Shown piece after piece: positions 43,043-51,029 of a stretch of DNA of 64,000 nucleotides. The translations under genes and the position numbers were made by a program. The notes beneath the pieces are model-generated. The model saw only the letters and a list, made by a program, of their open reading frames with translations. It was not told where the DNA came from and made no database searches. The first letter of the stretch is position 1; the number at the start of each line of letters is the position of its first letter. The DNA is taken from assembly GCA_046329195.1 (NCBI GenBank), contig JAXLVB010000001.1, positions 434,001 to 498,000 on the forward strand, given 5' to 3'. The stretch is from JAXLVB01 sp046329195. Lineage in GTDB: Bacteria; Bacteroidota; Bacteroidia; Cytophagales; Spirosomataceae.

Positions 43043-44069
43043 AAGTAGTTTCTAAGTAATTGTTAGTTGATTGTGTATAAAAACAGTTAAAATTATATGT
43101 TTCCTGTTCGATATGAGTTGTAATTCCTCTTAGGCAAGAGTTATCATAATTGAAATAAAAATACATTTTTTTCTCTGTTTTCCGATTAGGGTTCTTTACG
43201 ATTTTTGCAATGGTCTCTTTATTCGGTAAATTATCTCTATTCATCCCATTAGCAGAAAAGACAAAATTTTGACAATCTAAAATGTCAAGTAAATCGTTAG
43301 ATATATTCCTCTTTGACCCATGATGGGGAACTTTAAATAAGCTAAGTTTTAGTGGATTTGCTTTGGAATATCCCAACTTTCGTAAGGATTCGTACAATAT
43401 AGAAGGGTGAGCATCAGCACAAAAAAGTGCATTAAATGACTTAATTTCTAATAAAAATGCTATGCTGCTGCCATTTATAGGGTCTTTATCTTCATCAATA
43501 GGATTTGAATATAATTCTTCAATAGGTCTTTGATAGTCATTGCCTTTACTCGAAATTTCAAACTCAAATTTCTTTTCTTCCTCTACCCACTCATTTTTTA
43601 ATCTTGTCAAACTCTCGGCACTGGGGGATAGTATTTTCAATTTGATGCTCTTATCAATGATATACTCATTACCTGCCGTAATTTCTATAAATGACCGACC
43701 CTCACTATGAAACTTATCTCTTAATGCAGAACCTTGCTTTACACTTATCTCTGTCTCAATCTTTTTCTCTCTATATTCTAATCTATCGGCATGATTAAAC
43801 CAGAATTCTTTAATCATATCTGTACCAAAATCATTTAGAAAGGGTTGAATGCCTCCAATATGGTCTCGGTCAATATGAGTTACTACGAAAAGGTCTATTT
43901 TCTCACCTCGTTCTTTTATTTGGCTTGCATCCTTTTTTAAGGTCGTTTTATATGTTCCATAGTAACCTGCATCAATGATGATATTTATCGTTTTTTTGAG
44001 TGAAGTATATCTAAGATATGTGCAATCCCCACATTTGACTTTGTAAAATCGTATTTCTATTTTTTCCAT
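43014..44069 (-). CDS. MBL-fold hydrolase, ComEC/Rec2-like
   Basis: This 351-residue protein has the metal-binding signature VVTHIDRDHIGG (His65, Asp67, Asp69, His70), the LFCADAHPS segment (third motif region) and VPHHGSKRNIS, as in the C-terminal hydrolase domain of ComEC. It has no membrane helices, so it is a soluble cytoplasmic enzyme. It is the first gene of the operon and overlaps the protease-TPR-PIN gene. Soluble ComEC-like MBL hydrolases next to a trypsin-like protease are seen in AVAST type 1 defence loci; the STAND NTPase of that system is missing here. Confidence 0.8.
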   Translation of the reverse strand: MEKIEIRFYKVKCGDCTYLRYTSLKKTINIIIDAGYYGTYKTTLKKDASQIKERGEKIDLFVVTHIDRDHIGGIQPFLNDFGTDMIKEFWFNHADRLEYREKKIETEISVKQGSALRDKFHSEGRSFIEITAGNEYIIDKSIKLKILSPSAESLTRLKNEWVEEEKKFEFEISSKGNDYQRPIEELYSNPIDEDKDPINGSSIAFLLEIKSFNALFCADAHPSILYESLRKLGYSKANPLKLSLFKVPHHGSKRNISNDLLDILDCQNFVFSANGMNRDNLPNKETIAKIVKNPNRKTEKKMYFYFNYDNSCLRGITTHIEQETYNFNCFYTQSTNNYLETTFENGLLNFA

Positions 44070-44162
44070 AAATTGATATAATAAATCTATAACCCATTGA
44101 GAAACAGCTATTCAAATAGTTTAGTTCATAAGGTTTTTGTACTGAAAGTAAGAAGCTAAATA

Positions 44163-45263
44163 CTACCCCAATCGCTTCATCTCTTCCTGTACAAATGATT
44201 CTAATTGCTCTTTTGTAGGCAAGTAAAGTTGATACTTACTTACAAACAGGTTGTCGTTACCTGAAGTAGCAAAATGTACAAGTGCTTTGTCTTTTTCGGT
44301 AACGAGCAAAATGCCGATGGGTGGGTTGTCACCTTCGGTCATTTGGGTTTCTTTGAAGTAATTGAGGTAGGTGGTCATTTGCCCTGCATGGGCGTAACTG
44401 AATTTTTCAACCTTCAAATCTATCAACACTTGACATTTGAGAATTCGGTGATAAAACAGCAAATCAAGATAATAATATTCTTCTCCTATCAGAATTCGCT
44501 TCTGCCTTGCTTCTAAACAGAACCCATGTCCAAGCTCTAACAAAAACGCTTGGAGATGGTCAAGTAAGGCTTGTTCAAGGACTGTTTCTTCGAGGAGTTG
44601 ATGGGATAAACCCAAGAATTCAAAGATATGTTCGTCTTTGATGAAGTCGGTAGGTTTGGCAGGTAAGTTCTTTTGTGCTACTAATTCGGCTAATGCTTGT
44701 GGTTTTTCGGATAGAACTATACGTTCAAAGTAGAGAGAATATATTTGCCTTTTGAGTTCACGCTGAGTCCATACACCTTTCATACATTCTAATTCGTAGA
44801 AAGTACGTTTCAAAGGGTCTTTAATGTGGATAAGTTCTGTTAAATGTGTGTAAGAGAGGTTATCGAAAATTCGTTGTGGTGAAGATTTAATACTTTGATT
44901 GTCAGGTTCTTGCAATTGGGCAATCACTGATTGCCCAATTGCACTACCCAACTTTAGTGTATCTGCTTGTGAAGATAAATATAACTTGATAGGTTCGGAT
45001 AGTTGTGGATATTCGGTATAAAACTGTCTAAATAGCTTCAAATTTCGGTAAGAAAAACCCTCAGTATTAAGCCGTTTGGCTAAGTTTTGTATGAGTTTTG
45101 CACCATATTTAGCACGGTCTTCGCCATTTTGTTCAAATTCCATAATATACAGCCCAATGAGCCAGTTTCGAGCAGTTAAAGATTTATTAATGGCTTTAAC
45201 CGCTTCAATGCGTAGCACTTGGTCAGTGATTGTTATAGATTGAATTAAGGTATCAAAGTTCAT
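44163..45263 (-). CDS. DUF1016 (YhcG-like) PD-(D/E)XK nuclease
   Basis: The protein has 366 residues. The N-terminal DUF1016_N helical domain (NKSLTARNWLIGLYIMEFEQ, GFSYRNLKLFRQFYTEYPQ) is followed by the nuclease domain (FLLELGHGFCLEARQKRILI, EEYYYLDLLFYHR, LKCQVLIDLKVEKFSYAHAG) with the PD-(D/E)XK-like D...DLK core. YhcG family proteins are predicted Holliday-junction-resolvase-like nucleases, frequent in islands and near restriction systems. It lies between the defence-like operon and the integrase, 19 bp from the integrase stop. Confidence 0.88.
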   Translation of the reverse strand: MNFDTLIQSITITDQVLRIEAVKAINKSLTARNWLIGLYIMEFEQNGEDRAKYGAKLIQNLAKRLNTEGFSYRNLKLFRQFYTEYPQLSEPIKLYLSSQADTLKLGSAIGQSVIAQLQEPDNQSIKSSPQRIFDNLSYTHLTELIHIKDPLKRTFYELECMKGVWTQRELKRQIYSLYFERIVLSEKPQALAELVAQKNLPAKPTDFIKDEHIFEFLGLSHQLLEETVLEQALLDHLQAFLLELGHGFCLEARQKRILIGEEYYYLDLLFYHRILKCQVLIDLKVEKFSYAHAGQMTTYLNYFKETQMTEGDNPPIGILLVTEKDKALVHFATSGNDNLFVSKYQLYLPTKEQLESFVQEEMKRLG

Positions 45264-45282
45264 AGGTTCTATGCTTAGAAGA

Positions 45283-46503
45283 TTATAATAGATTTTTCAT
45301 GGCTTCATCCAACACATCATTCCCAAATGAATCTAAGTAAATACGAGTTGTTTTCTCAGAATCATGCCCTAACATTTCCGAAATGACTGCTGTGGGCGTA
45401 CCACTTTTTTTCTGGATAGTAGCAAATGAATGACGAGCTACATAAGTAGTAAGATTTTCAGCGATACCGAGCATTTTTGCAATTTCTTTCATATCGTCGT
45501 TGGTTTGACCAGTCACCTTGTGGATTCGGTCTTTCATTTGGGTTGGTGTTTTATGAAAGTCTGAGAGAATTGGGAAAATGTACGAATTCTCTCGGACGAA
45601 ATTGGTTTCTCGGAAATATGTTAAAATCTTTTGAGCAGGGGGTAACAACACTATATTCATGTATTCTCCTGTCTTTTGACGAGCATAATGTAAGCGGCCA
45701 TTGACGATGTCTGACCATTTAAGATGAGCCATATCCACAAAGTTGATACCGCCACAATAGTAGCTAAATATAAAAAAGCTGCGAGAGCGATATAATCGAG
45801 ATGAAGGGTTCAAATCCAACTGGATGATACAGGTCATATTCTCTTTGGGAATAGCTCGTTTCTTGGTCTTTACATTTCGGTATTTAGCAAAGCCAAATTC
45901 TTTGAAAGGGTAATAATCGGGTTTTACCAAGCCTTCTTTTTTAGCATAGCCTAAAAGGGTATTTAGAGTACGGAGATAGTAGAAAATAGTATTAGGCATG
46001 AGTTTTTGGGCAATGAGCCACTCCTCATATTGCTTTAAGAAGGTGTAGGTTATGTCTGGAAACTCTAAATCTCTACCATTACGATAAGCCTTTAATTTAT
46101 TCTTTGCTTCAACAAAAGCATTGGCATAACCTACATTACCAGACTGCTCCTTTCGTGCTATGACTGTATCAAAATATTCAAAAATAGTTCCTGCCTTGTG
46201 ATTTTTGTTGACTTGAAGTATATTAGATAATTCTTCTAAGGAATATTCTTTATCCTCATTGGCCAAATTTAATATTTCACGATTGGCTTTGTTGCGTACT
46301 GTATCAATTGAAATTACTATTTCTTGATATAAAGGATGCTTCCTTTTCGGTAAGTTATTTTTGCTGTCCCATAATTCAGTTGAGCAGCTATATCCCATAT
46401 TAATATACTTTAATTTACGGTTTTTAGTAAGCCGTAGCATAATTGGATGTTCGCCGTTTTTTAGTATTTTTGAAGTAAAGAGAACGATTTTTACAGAGGT
46501 CAT
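45283..46503 (-). CDS. Tyrosine recombinase (island-1 integrase)
   Basis: From ATG 46503 the protein has 406 residues: an arm-binding N-terminal domain (TSVKIVLFTSKILKNGEHPI), a SAM-like core-binding domain (NAFVEAKNKLKAYRNGRDL) and the catalytic domain. The HxxR box is YVARHSFATIQKKSGT and the H/Y box is MLGHDSEKTTRIYLDSFG. Where TGLR with the first catalytic Arg stands in most integrases, it has YYCGGINFVDMAHL, without Arg; Bacteroidetes IntDOT-type integrases are also known to lack this Arg. A longer start at 46557 lies inside the palindromic repeat, so 46503 is preferred. It points inward from attR. Confidence 0.9.
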   Translation of the reverse strand: MTSVKIVLFTSKILKNGEHPIMLRLTKNRKLKYINMGYSCSTELWDSKNNLPKRKHPLYQEIVISIDTVRNKANREILNLANEDKEYSLEELSNILQVNKNHKAGTIFEYFDTVIARKEQSGNVGYANAFVEAKNKLKAYRNGRDLEFPDITYTFLKQYEEWLIAQKLMPNTIFYYLRTLNTLLGYAKKEGLVKPDYYPFKEFGFAKYRNVKTKKRAIPKENMTCIIQLDLNPSSRLYRSRSFFIFSYYCGGINFVDMAHLKWSDIVNGRLHYARQKTGEYMNIVLLPPAQKILTYFRETNFVRENSYIFPILSDFHKTPTQMKDRIHKVTGQTNDDMKEIAKMLGIAENLTTYVARHSFATIQKKSGTPTAVISEMLGHDSEKTTRIYLDSFGNDVLDEAMKNLL

Positions 46504-46544
46504 ATATAAGTTCGCTCGTAGGGCATTGATTATTTTAAAAATAC

Positions 46545-46567
46545 TTGGTTTAAACATGGTTTAAACA
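46545..46567. repeat. Twin GTTTAAAC palindrome, right island copy
   Basis: Identical over 23 bp to 18677-18699, same orientation. It lies 42 bp upstream of the preferred integrase start and 110 bp inside attR, suggesting an integrase-binding or autoregulatory site. Confidence 0.6.
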
Positions 46568-46610
46568 AAAGTATTGAATTTTCGTAAATAACCACAAGTT
46601 TTCATTAATA

Positions 46611-46653
46611 AATATTTCATAATATGTTGATTTTTAATAATATATGAAATATT
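46611..46653. repeat. A/T-rich inverted repeat next to attR
   Basis: AATATTTCAT (46611-46620) and ATGAAATATT (46644-46653) are perfect complements with a 23-nt spacer, in the A/T-rich strip between the integrase and the att repeat. It may be a recombinase/IHF-type accessory site. Confidence 0.4.
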
Positions 46654-46676
46654 GACAAGTGATAAAAACTAAGAGC

Positions 46677-46727
46677 CACACGTCTGGGGGGCGTGGGGTC
46701 GCAGGTTCAAATCCTGTCATCCCGACA
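46677..46727 (+). repeat. attR: 51-bp repeat of the tRNA-Pro 3' part
   Basis: Identical to 18581-18631. The 5' half of the tRNA is missing here, so this is not a functional tRNA but the island end. It is also the left edge of the second integrase module (46869 onward). Confidence 0.92.
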
Positions 46728-46748
46728 TTTTTTAGTTCATCTTGCTTC

Positions 46749-46781
46749 AAAACCCTTTAAACGTATTGTTTGAAGGGTTTT
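46749..46781 (+). terminator. Terminator after the attR tRNA fragment
   Basis: AAAACCCTT (46749-46757) pairs with AAGGGTTTT (46773-46781), extended by TAAAC/GTTTG with one G-U pair, with a 5-nt loop and a short T tract. It would have served as the tRNA-Pro terminator before island 1 entered. Confidence 0.75.
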
Positions 46782-46868
46782 TGCTTTTATACTCTTTTGC
46801 TTTTCTTCATTATTTTTCGCAAATTTCGTCAGTTATTCATCAGTCAAAAGCAAAAATCGTCAGTTGTT

Positions 46869-48080
46869 ATGAAAAAGGAATCGTATTCCCTAAAGTTTTA
46901 CGTTTATGTACCTCATAATGGAAACGATAACCCAAAGGTGTATGGGCGTATCAGAGTCAATAATCAAAAGGCAGAATTCTCAACTGGACATACTATCAAT
47001 CCAAAAGAATGGGATAATATACGACAACGTTCTACTAAAGACCTACGATTAAATGAAGAACTAATTTCCATTGAAAATGAGCTAATGGAAATAAAACGCC
47101 ACCTACGTTATACAGGTAAACCTATCACCGCTAAAATATTAAAAGACCTTTACACTGGCGCAATAGCGTCTGAAGTTTATCTTATCAAGTATATAACAGC
47201 TTTTATAAGTAAAATTGAAAACATGCCTTCAGAGTTCTCTAAGGGTACAGTACAGAATTATCGCTCAACTTTAAAGCATTTGCAAGGGTTTTTATTAACT
47301 CAGAAGATAAAAGACATACTACTTGAGCAGATGAATTACAAAATGGTCTCCGATTTCGACTATTATTTGCTGAATTGCATAAACCCTCAGACGAATCAGA
47401 AAATAGAGCGCAACACAGTCAATAAAATACACTAAAGGCTGAAGGCTATTTTTAATCGTGCCATAAAAGAAGAGATTTTGACGAAAAATCCGTATCAAAA
47501 TTTTACCTTTAAATTTACAAAGACCCAGCGTGATTTTCTGACAGAAGATGAATTTGAAAAATTGCAAAATCATTCGTTAGGAGACAATCTAAGCCTCCAG
47601 AAGGTCCGAGATATATATATGTTTTCAGTTTATACAGGTTTACGATTTGGAGATGCTATTAATTTGAAAACGGAGAATATTATAAACGAGAAAGATGGAG
47701 GCAAATGGATTCAGATAATCCAAGAAAAAACGAAAGAGCCATTTCGTGTACCTATGCTAAACCATGCTATTCATATTATGAGGAAATATGAATCTGAAAG
47801 CAAAATTACAGGCTATGTATTAGCCAGAATATCGCATCAAAAACTGAATTCCTATCTAAAGGTGATAGCTGCAATGGTAGGCATTTCTAAAAATCTTACA
47901 CACCATACCGCACGTCATACTTTTGCCACAACTATTGCATTGAACAATGAGGTACCAATGGAAATTGTTAGTAGAATGCTTGGCCATACTAATATTCGTA
48001 CCACCCAAATTTATGCCAAAATAACCACCCAGTATTTGAAAGAACATACTGACAAATTGAACAAAAAACTAAGCAAATGA
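46869..48080 (+). pseudogene. Tyrosine recombinase with one in-frame stop (island-2 integrase)
   Basis: From ATG 46869 an arm domain (YSLKFYVYVPHNGNDNPKVY), a core-binding domain (SKGTVQNYRSTLKHLQGFLL) and a full catalytic domain are encoded in one frame: TGLRFGDAINL with the first Arg, HHTARHTFATTI and MLGHTNIRTTQIYAKI. The only lesion is TAA at 47433-47435 (NKIH-stop-RLKAIFNRA), where related proteins carry Lys (AAA), so a single A-to-T change. No frameshift is needed. Translation restart at 47478 could give the catalytic part only. Confidence 0.85.
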
Positions 48081-48988
48081 AAAGCAGAGATAAAAAATTA
48101 TTCGAGTTATCGAATGCACAAAAAACTATTACTAATAAAATAGACTTAGCACCATTCAAAAAATTATGGAAAGAGGTAGCTGTAATACTATATCCTATTA
48201 TTGTCGAATCTAACAAAAACGAAGGATTCATAGAGGCATGTAGAAATAAAGCTCTCCAACATTTTAAATTTAATATACACAAGTTATCCGCAGTACTTCC
48301 AGCAATAGATGACAATGTCAACAGAATTTATCAAGAATTTACAATTATTCTTAATGAAACCATTTTGAATATCTTTAAACTGGATATTATATTAGATGAA
48401 CTGGCGGAGAATCCAAAAATTGATTGTATTGACAAAGCATTAATTAGGGAACGATTTTTTCTGTTTTTTCTAATAAGCACTTTTCGTAAAAGAATGAAAG
48501 AGATAAAAATCCCTGAAATATGGATAGATGGCTCTCAAATTTGGGGATTGTACCAAGCAATAAAAAAAAGACATGAATTAACTGTTCAAGACACAAATAC
48601 AAGAGAAAAATTTAATTTTTCCTCATTTTTACAAGAAGTAGTAATCTATCAAATAGAACTACTGTTTGCGAAGATGAGGGAGCAAAATTCTGTTTTAGAT
48701 GAAAACGACATTAATTCTATCAGTACATTAGATATTACAAAATTGCTTCAATATCCCATAGAGAATTTTTGTATGCAAGGTATAGTAAATGATATTAAGT
48801 TAAATGATATAAATAGCCTTGAAGGAAAGCTTATTCTACTTCAAACTCTCTTTTTCTATACTCATGGCATTGAATCACAAAGTGATTTTCTCCACCGCAA
48901 AAGGGACATACCTTCTTCTACTGCGACCTATACGAGGGAGTATCGTCAATATTTACGAAATGAATTCAAGAAGTTAAATCTCATCTAA
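48077..48988 (+). CDS. Island-conserved unknown protein
   Basis: This 303-residue, helical, soluble protein overlaps the integrase stop by 4 bp (ATGA), so it is translationally coupled to it. It is homologous to the frameshifted gene 35113-36119 of island 1, sharing HGIES-type and EYRQYLRN motifs near the C-terminus. Position right after an integrase suggests a role in element biology (excision or regulation), but I recognise no domain. I considered the RteC excision regulator and could not confirm it. Confidence 0.6.
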   Translation: MKSRDKKLFELSNAQKTITNKIDLAPFKKLWKEVAVILYPIIVESNKNEGFIEACRNKALQHFKFNIHKLSAVLPAIDDNVNRIYQEFTIILNETILNIFKLDIILDELAENPKIDCIDKALIRERFFLFFLISTFRKRMKEIKIPEIWIDGSQIWGLYQAIKKRHELTVQDTNTREKFNFSSFLQEVVIYQIELLFAKMREQNSVLDENDINSISTLDITKLLQYPIENFCMQGIVNDIKLNDINSLEGKLILLQTLFFYTHGIESQSDFLHRKRDIPSSTATYTREYRQYLRNEFKKLNLI

Positions 48989-49117
48989 CCTGTCATTTCT
49001 ATCTGTTTGTAATCTTGCAAATTGACTTTTTTTGGGTTGAATTTGCAAGATTCACCTTAGTATATCTCGATTTACCTTGCCGCCGAAATGATTTAAAAAG
49101 AATTAATCGGCAACAAA

Positions 49118-49423
49118 ATGGAAAAAATAGAGATGTATCTCGTCCCAAAGTCCTATTTGGACAAACTCGAAGAAAGTCAAAAAAAAATACTTTCAATGTT
49201 GGAGGGTGGCCAAACAACTTCGACCACCTCAGTAGGCAACTATGTGCCAGAACCAGAAGCTATGCGATTACTTGGCCGAAAGTCCACATGGTTCTGGCAA
49301 CAACGCACCAGTGGGGAATTGGCTTACTCTAAAGTAGGCAACAAAATCTACTATTCTCGCCTCGACATTCTCGCACTTTTAGACAAAAATCGAAAAAAAA
49401 TTTTTAGAACCAAAAAGCGATAA
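49118..49423 (+). CDS. Helix-turn-helix DNA-binding protein (excisionase-like)
   Basis: The protein has 101 residues: an N-terminal amphipathic helix (LVPKSYLDKLEESQKKILSM), a flexible linker, and a C-terminal winged helix (PEPEAMRLLGRKSTWFWQQR, YSKVGNKIYYSRLDILALLD). The last part resembles the HTH_17/excisionase family. Genes of this type follow the integrase in Bacteroidetes integrative elements, and the counterpart in island 1 is the IS-disrupted gene. It probably regulates or directs excision. Confidence 0.7.
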   Translation: MEKIEMYLVPKSYLDKLEESQKKILSMLEGGQTTSTTSVGNYVPEPEAMRLLGRKSTWFWQQRTSGELAYSKVGNKIYYSRLDILALLDKNRKKIFRTKKR

Positions 49424-49525
49424 AGGGTATTCCTGAACACTCTTTATCGCCAAATGTTTGTATCTCATTCTCTACGGGGTGAAGATGCAAAGTAAAATGT
49501 ATTTTACCCAAAAAATGATAGTACA

Positions 49526-50938
49526 ATGTCACAAAGTCAGCAAAAAAAAAACCAAAAAATCACAATTGAGGCGTTGAAAAAAGAGGCCCAAAATGTGAAA
49601 ACTGAATCATCTGGAAGTACAAGCAAGCAAGAACTAAATCCATTCCCGATTGCGATTTTCCCCAACTCAATCCAGCTATTAATTCGTACACTATGTGACT
49701 GTATGAAATTCCCCATAGATTATATGGGGGCTTCTATTCTTTACGTTGCTTCTATTGGTATTGGCAATACTCACAGAATTAAAATCAAAACTGGCTGGAT
49801 GGAGAATTGTGTTCTATTTCTCTGCCTTATCGGTAGAGCAGGAACAAACAAGAGTCATCCGTTAGGTTTCGCCTTGCAACCGATTTTTCAAAGAGATAAA
49901 GTTGCACATGGACAATATTCTAATGCCTTAGCGGAGTATCAGATATTAAATGATATGTCAAAAAAAGACAGGCAAGAGCAAGGGTTGGAAGAGCCAAAAA
50001 TACCTAAGCTAAGAAAGTATTTACTTTCTGATTACACTCCTGAGTCAGTTTCATTCCTACATTCAAATAATCTGCGTGGTATTGGGGTCTATGTAGATGA
50101 ATTAGCTGGTTGGTTCAAAAACTTTAACCGCTATAATAAAGGTTCTGAACAAGAAACTTGGTTATCAATTTGGTCTGCTAAACCAATGATAACAGACCGT
50201 AAATCTGGGAATTCAATATTTATTGAACATCCCTTTATTTCAGTAATTGGCACAATTCAAAATGGATTATTAGACGAAATATCAAAGGACTCCAGAGAGC
50301 AAAATGGTTTTTTGGATAGAATTCTTTTTGCGATTCCTGAAAATCTAAAGAAGGAGGCTTGGAGTGAACAAGATATTGACATTCAGTTAGTTGAAGCTTA
50401 CAATTCTATAATTGGTAAGCTGTTTGATTTAGATTTTGCGTCAAAGACTAATGACAGTTTTTCGCCTACGGTATTAGAGCTTACTCCATATGCAAAAGAA
50501 CTGCTTTTTGATTGGCAAAGAGAAAACACAAATCTGTGTAATTCCACTGAAAATGAAACTCTTGCGGGGATTTACTCAAAATTTGACATTCATATTTGTC
50601 GATTTGCCCTAATCCTGCAAGTGCTCCGTTGGGCTTGTGATGAAGACAATAAGAGTCAAATTGGCAAAGAAGCAATAGAGGGGGCAATAAAACTGGTCGA
50701 ATATTTCCGCAGAAATGCTGAGAAAGTTCACTATCTGATAAACACAAATAACCCATTAGATAAACTACCCAGAAACAAGCAAAAACTTTATGACAAATTA
50801 CCAGAGCAATTTACTACAAATGTAGGATTAACCATTGCTATTGACTGTGGTTTCAAAGAGCGCAATTTTAAAGAATTTCTGAATGATAGAACTTTATTTG
50901 AGCGGATAACTCATGGGGAATATATCAAGCTATACTAA
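49526..50938 (+). CDS. DUF3987 domain protein (primase/helicase-like mobile-element protein)
   Basis: The protein has 470 residues. After a charged N-terminus the DUF3987 core starts with PFPIAIFPNSIQLLIRTLCD, followed by a Walker-A-like loop (CLIGRAGTNKSHPLGFAL), an acidic segment around GVYVDELAGWFKNFNR (Walker-B-like) and SVIGTIQNGLLDEI. DUF3987 proteins occur in plasmids, phages and integrative elements, usually beside a toprim/primase gene as here, and probably take part in element replication. The next gene follows a long inverted repeat. Confidence 0.85.
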   Translation: MSQSQQKKNQKITIEALKKEAQNVKTESSGSTSKQELNPFPIAIFPNSIQLLIRTLCDCMKFPIDYMGASILYVASIGIGNTHRIKIKTGWMENCVLFLCLIGRAGTNKSHPLGFALQPIFQRDKVAHGQYSNALAEYQILNDMSKKDRQEQGLEEPKIPKLRKYLLSDYTPESVSFLHSNNLRGIGVYVDELAGWFKNFNRYNKGSEQETWLSIWSAKPMITDRKSGNSIFIEHPFISVIGTIQNGLLDEISKDSREQNGFLDRILFAIPENLKKEAWSEQDIDIQLVEAYNSIIGKLFDLDFASKTNDSFSPTVLELTPYAKELLFDWQRENTNLCNSTENETLAGIYSKFDIHICRFALILQVLRWACDEDNKSQIGKEAIEGAIKLVEYFRRNAEKVHYLINTNNPLDKLPRNKQKLYDKLPEQFTTNVGLTIAIDCGFKERNFKEFLNDRTLFERITHGEYIKLY

Positions 50939-50941
50939 CCA

Positions 50942-51015
50942 TTTGCACTTTGCATTTTCTACACTTTCTGCACGATGTAAAAAATGTACATAATGTAGAA
51001 AATGCAAAGTGCAAA
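50942..51015 (+). repeat. Perfect 22-bp inverted repeat between DUF3987 and toprim genes
   Basis: Arms 50942-50963 and 50994-51015 are exact reverse complements (first arm starts TTTGCACTTTGCATTTTC) with a 30-nt spacer that has a weaker inner palindrome. It starts 4 bp after the DUF3987 stop and covers two alternative starts (ATG 51002, GTG 51009) of the next gene. No T run follows, so it is not a simple terminator. Confidence 0.7.
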
Positions 51016-51029
51016 CAACAGTAAAAACC

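Larger units (their letters stand above)
18632..46727. mobile_element. Genomic island 1 integrated in tRNA-Pro (about 28.1 kb)
   Basis: The interval is bounded by the 51-bp perfect att repeats, carries a tyrosine recombinase (45283-46503) 174 bp inside the right repeat, and has a 23-bp twin palindrome near each end. Nearly all genes are minus-strand. Cargo includes two Rhs toxin/immunity modules, a defence-like operon, a DUF1016 nuclease, an excisionase-like gene (IS-disrupted) and an IS3 element. I see no relaxase, T4SS or VirB/TraG-type genes, so it would be non-conjugative, or mobilisable with help. Confidence 0.85.

Noticed and set aside
46677..46727. Second tRNA-Pro gene
   Set aside because: Only the 3' part from the anticodon stem onward is present; acceptor 5' strand and D arm are missing. 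It is an att repeat, not a tRNA.
18632..46727. Conjugative element (ICE)
   Set aside because: No relaxase, coupling protein or type IV secretion genes are visible, so it is described only as a genomic island.
48077..48988. RteC-type excision regulator
   Set aside because: Position fits, but I could not match the sequence to the RteC family, so the protein is left unnamed.
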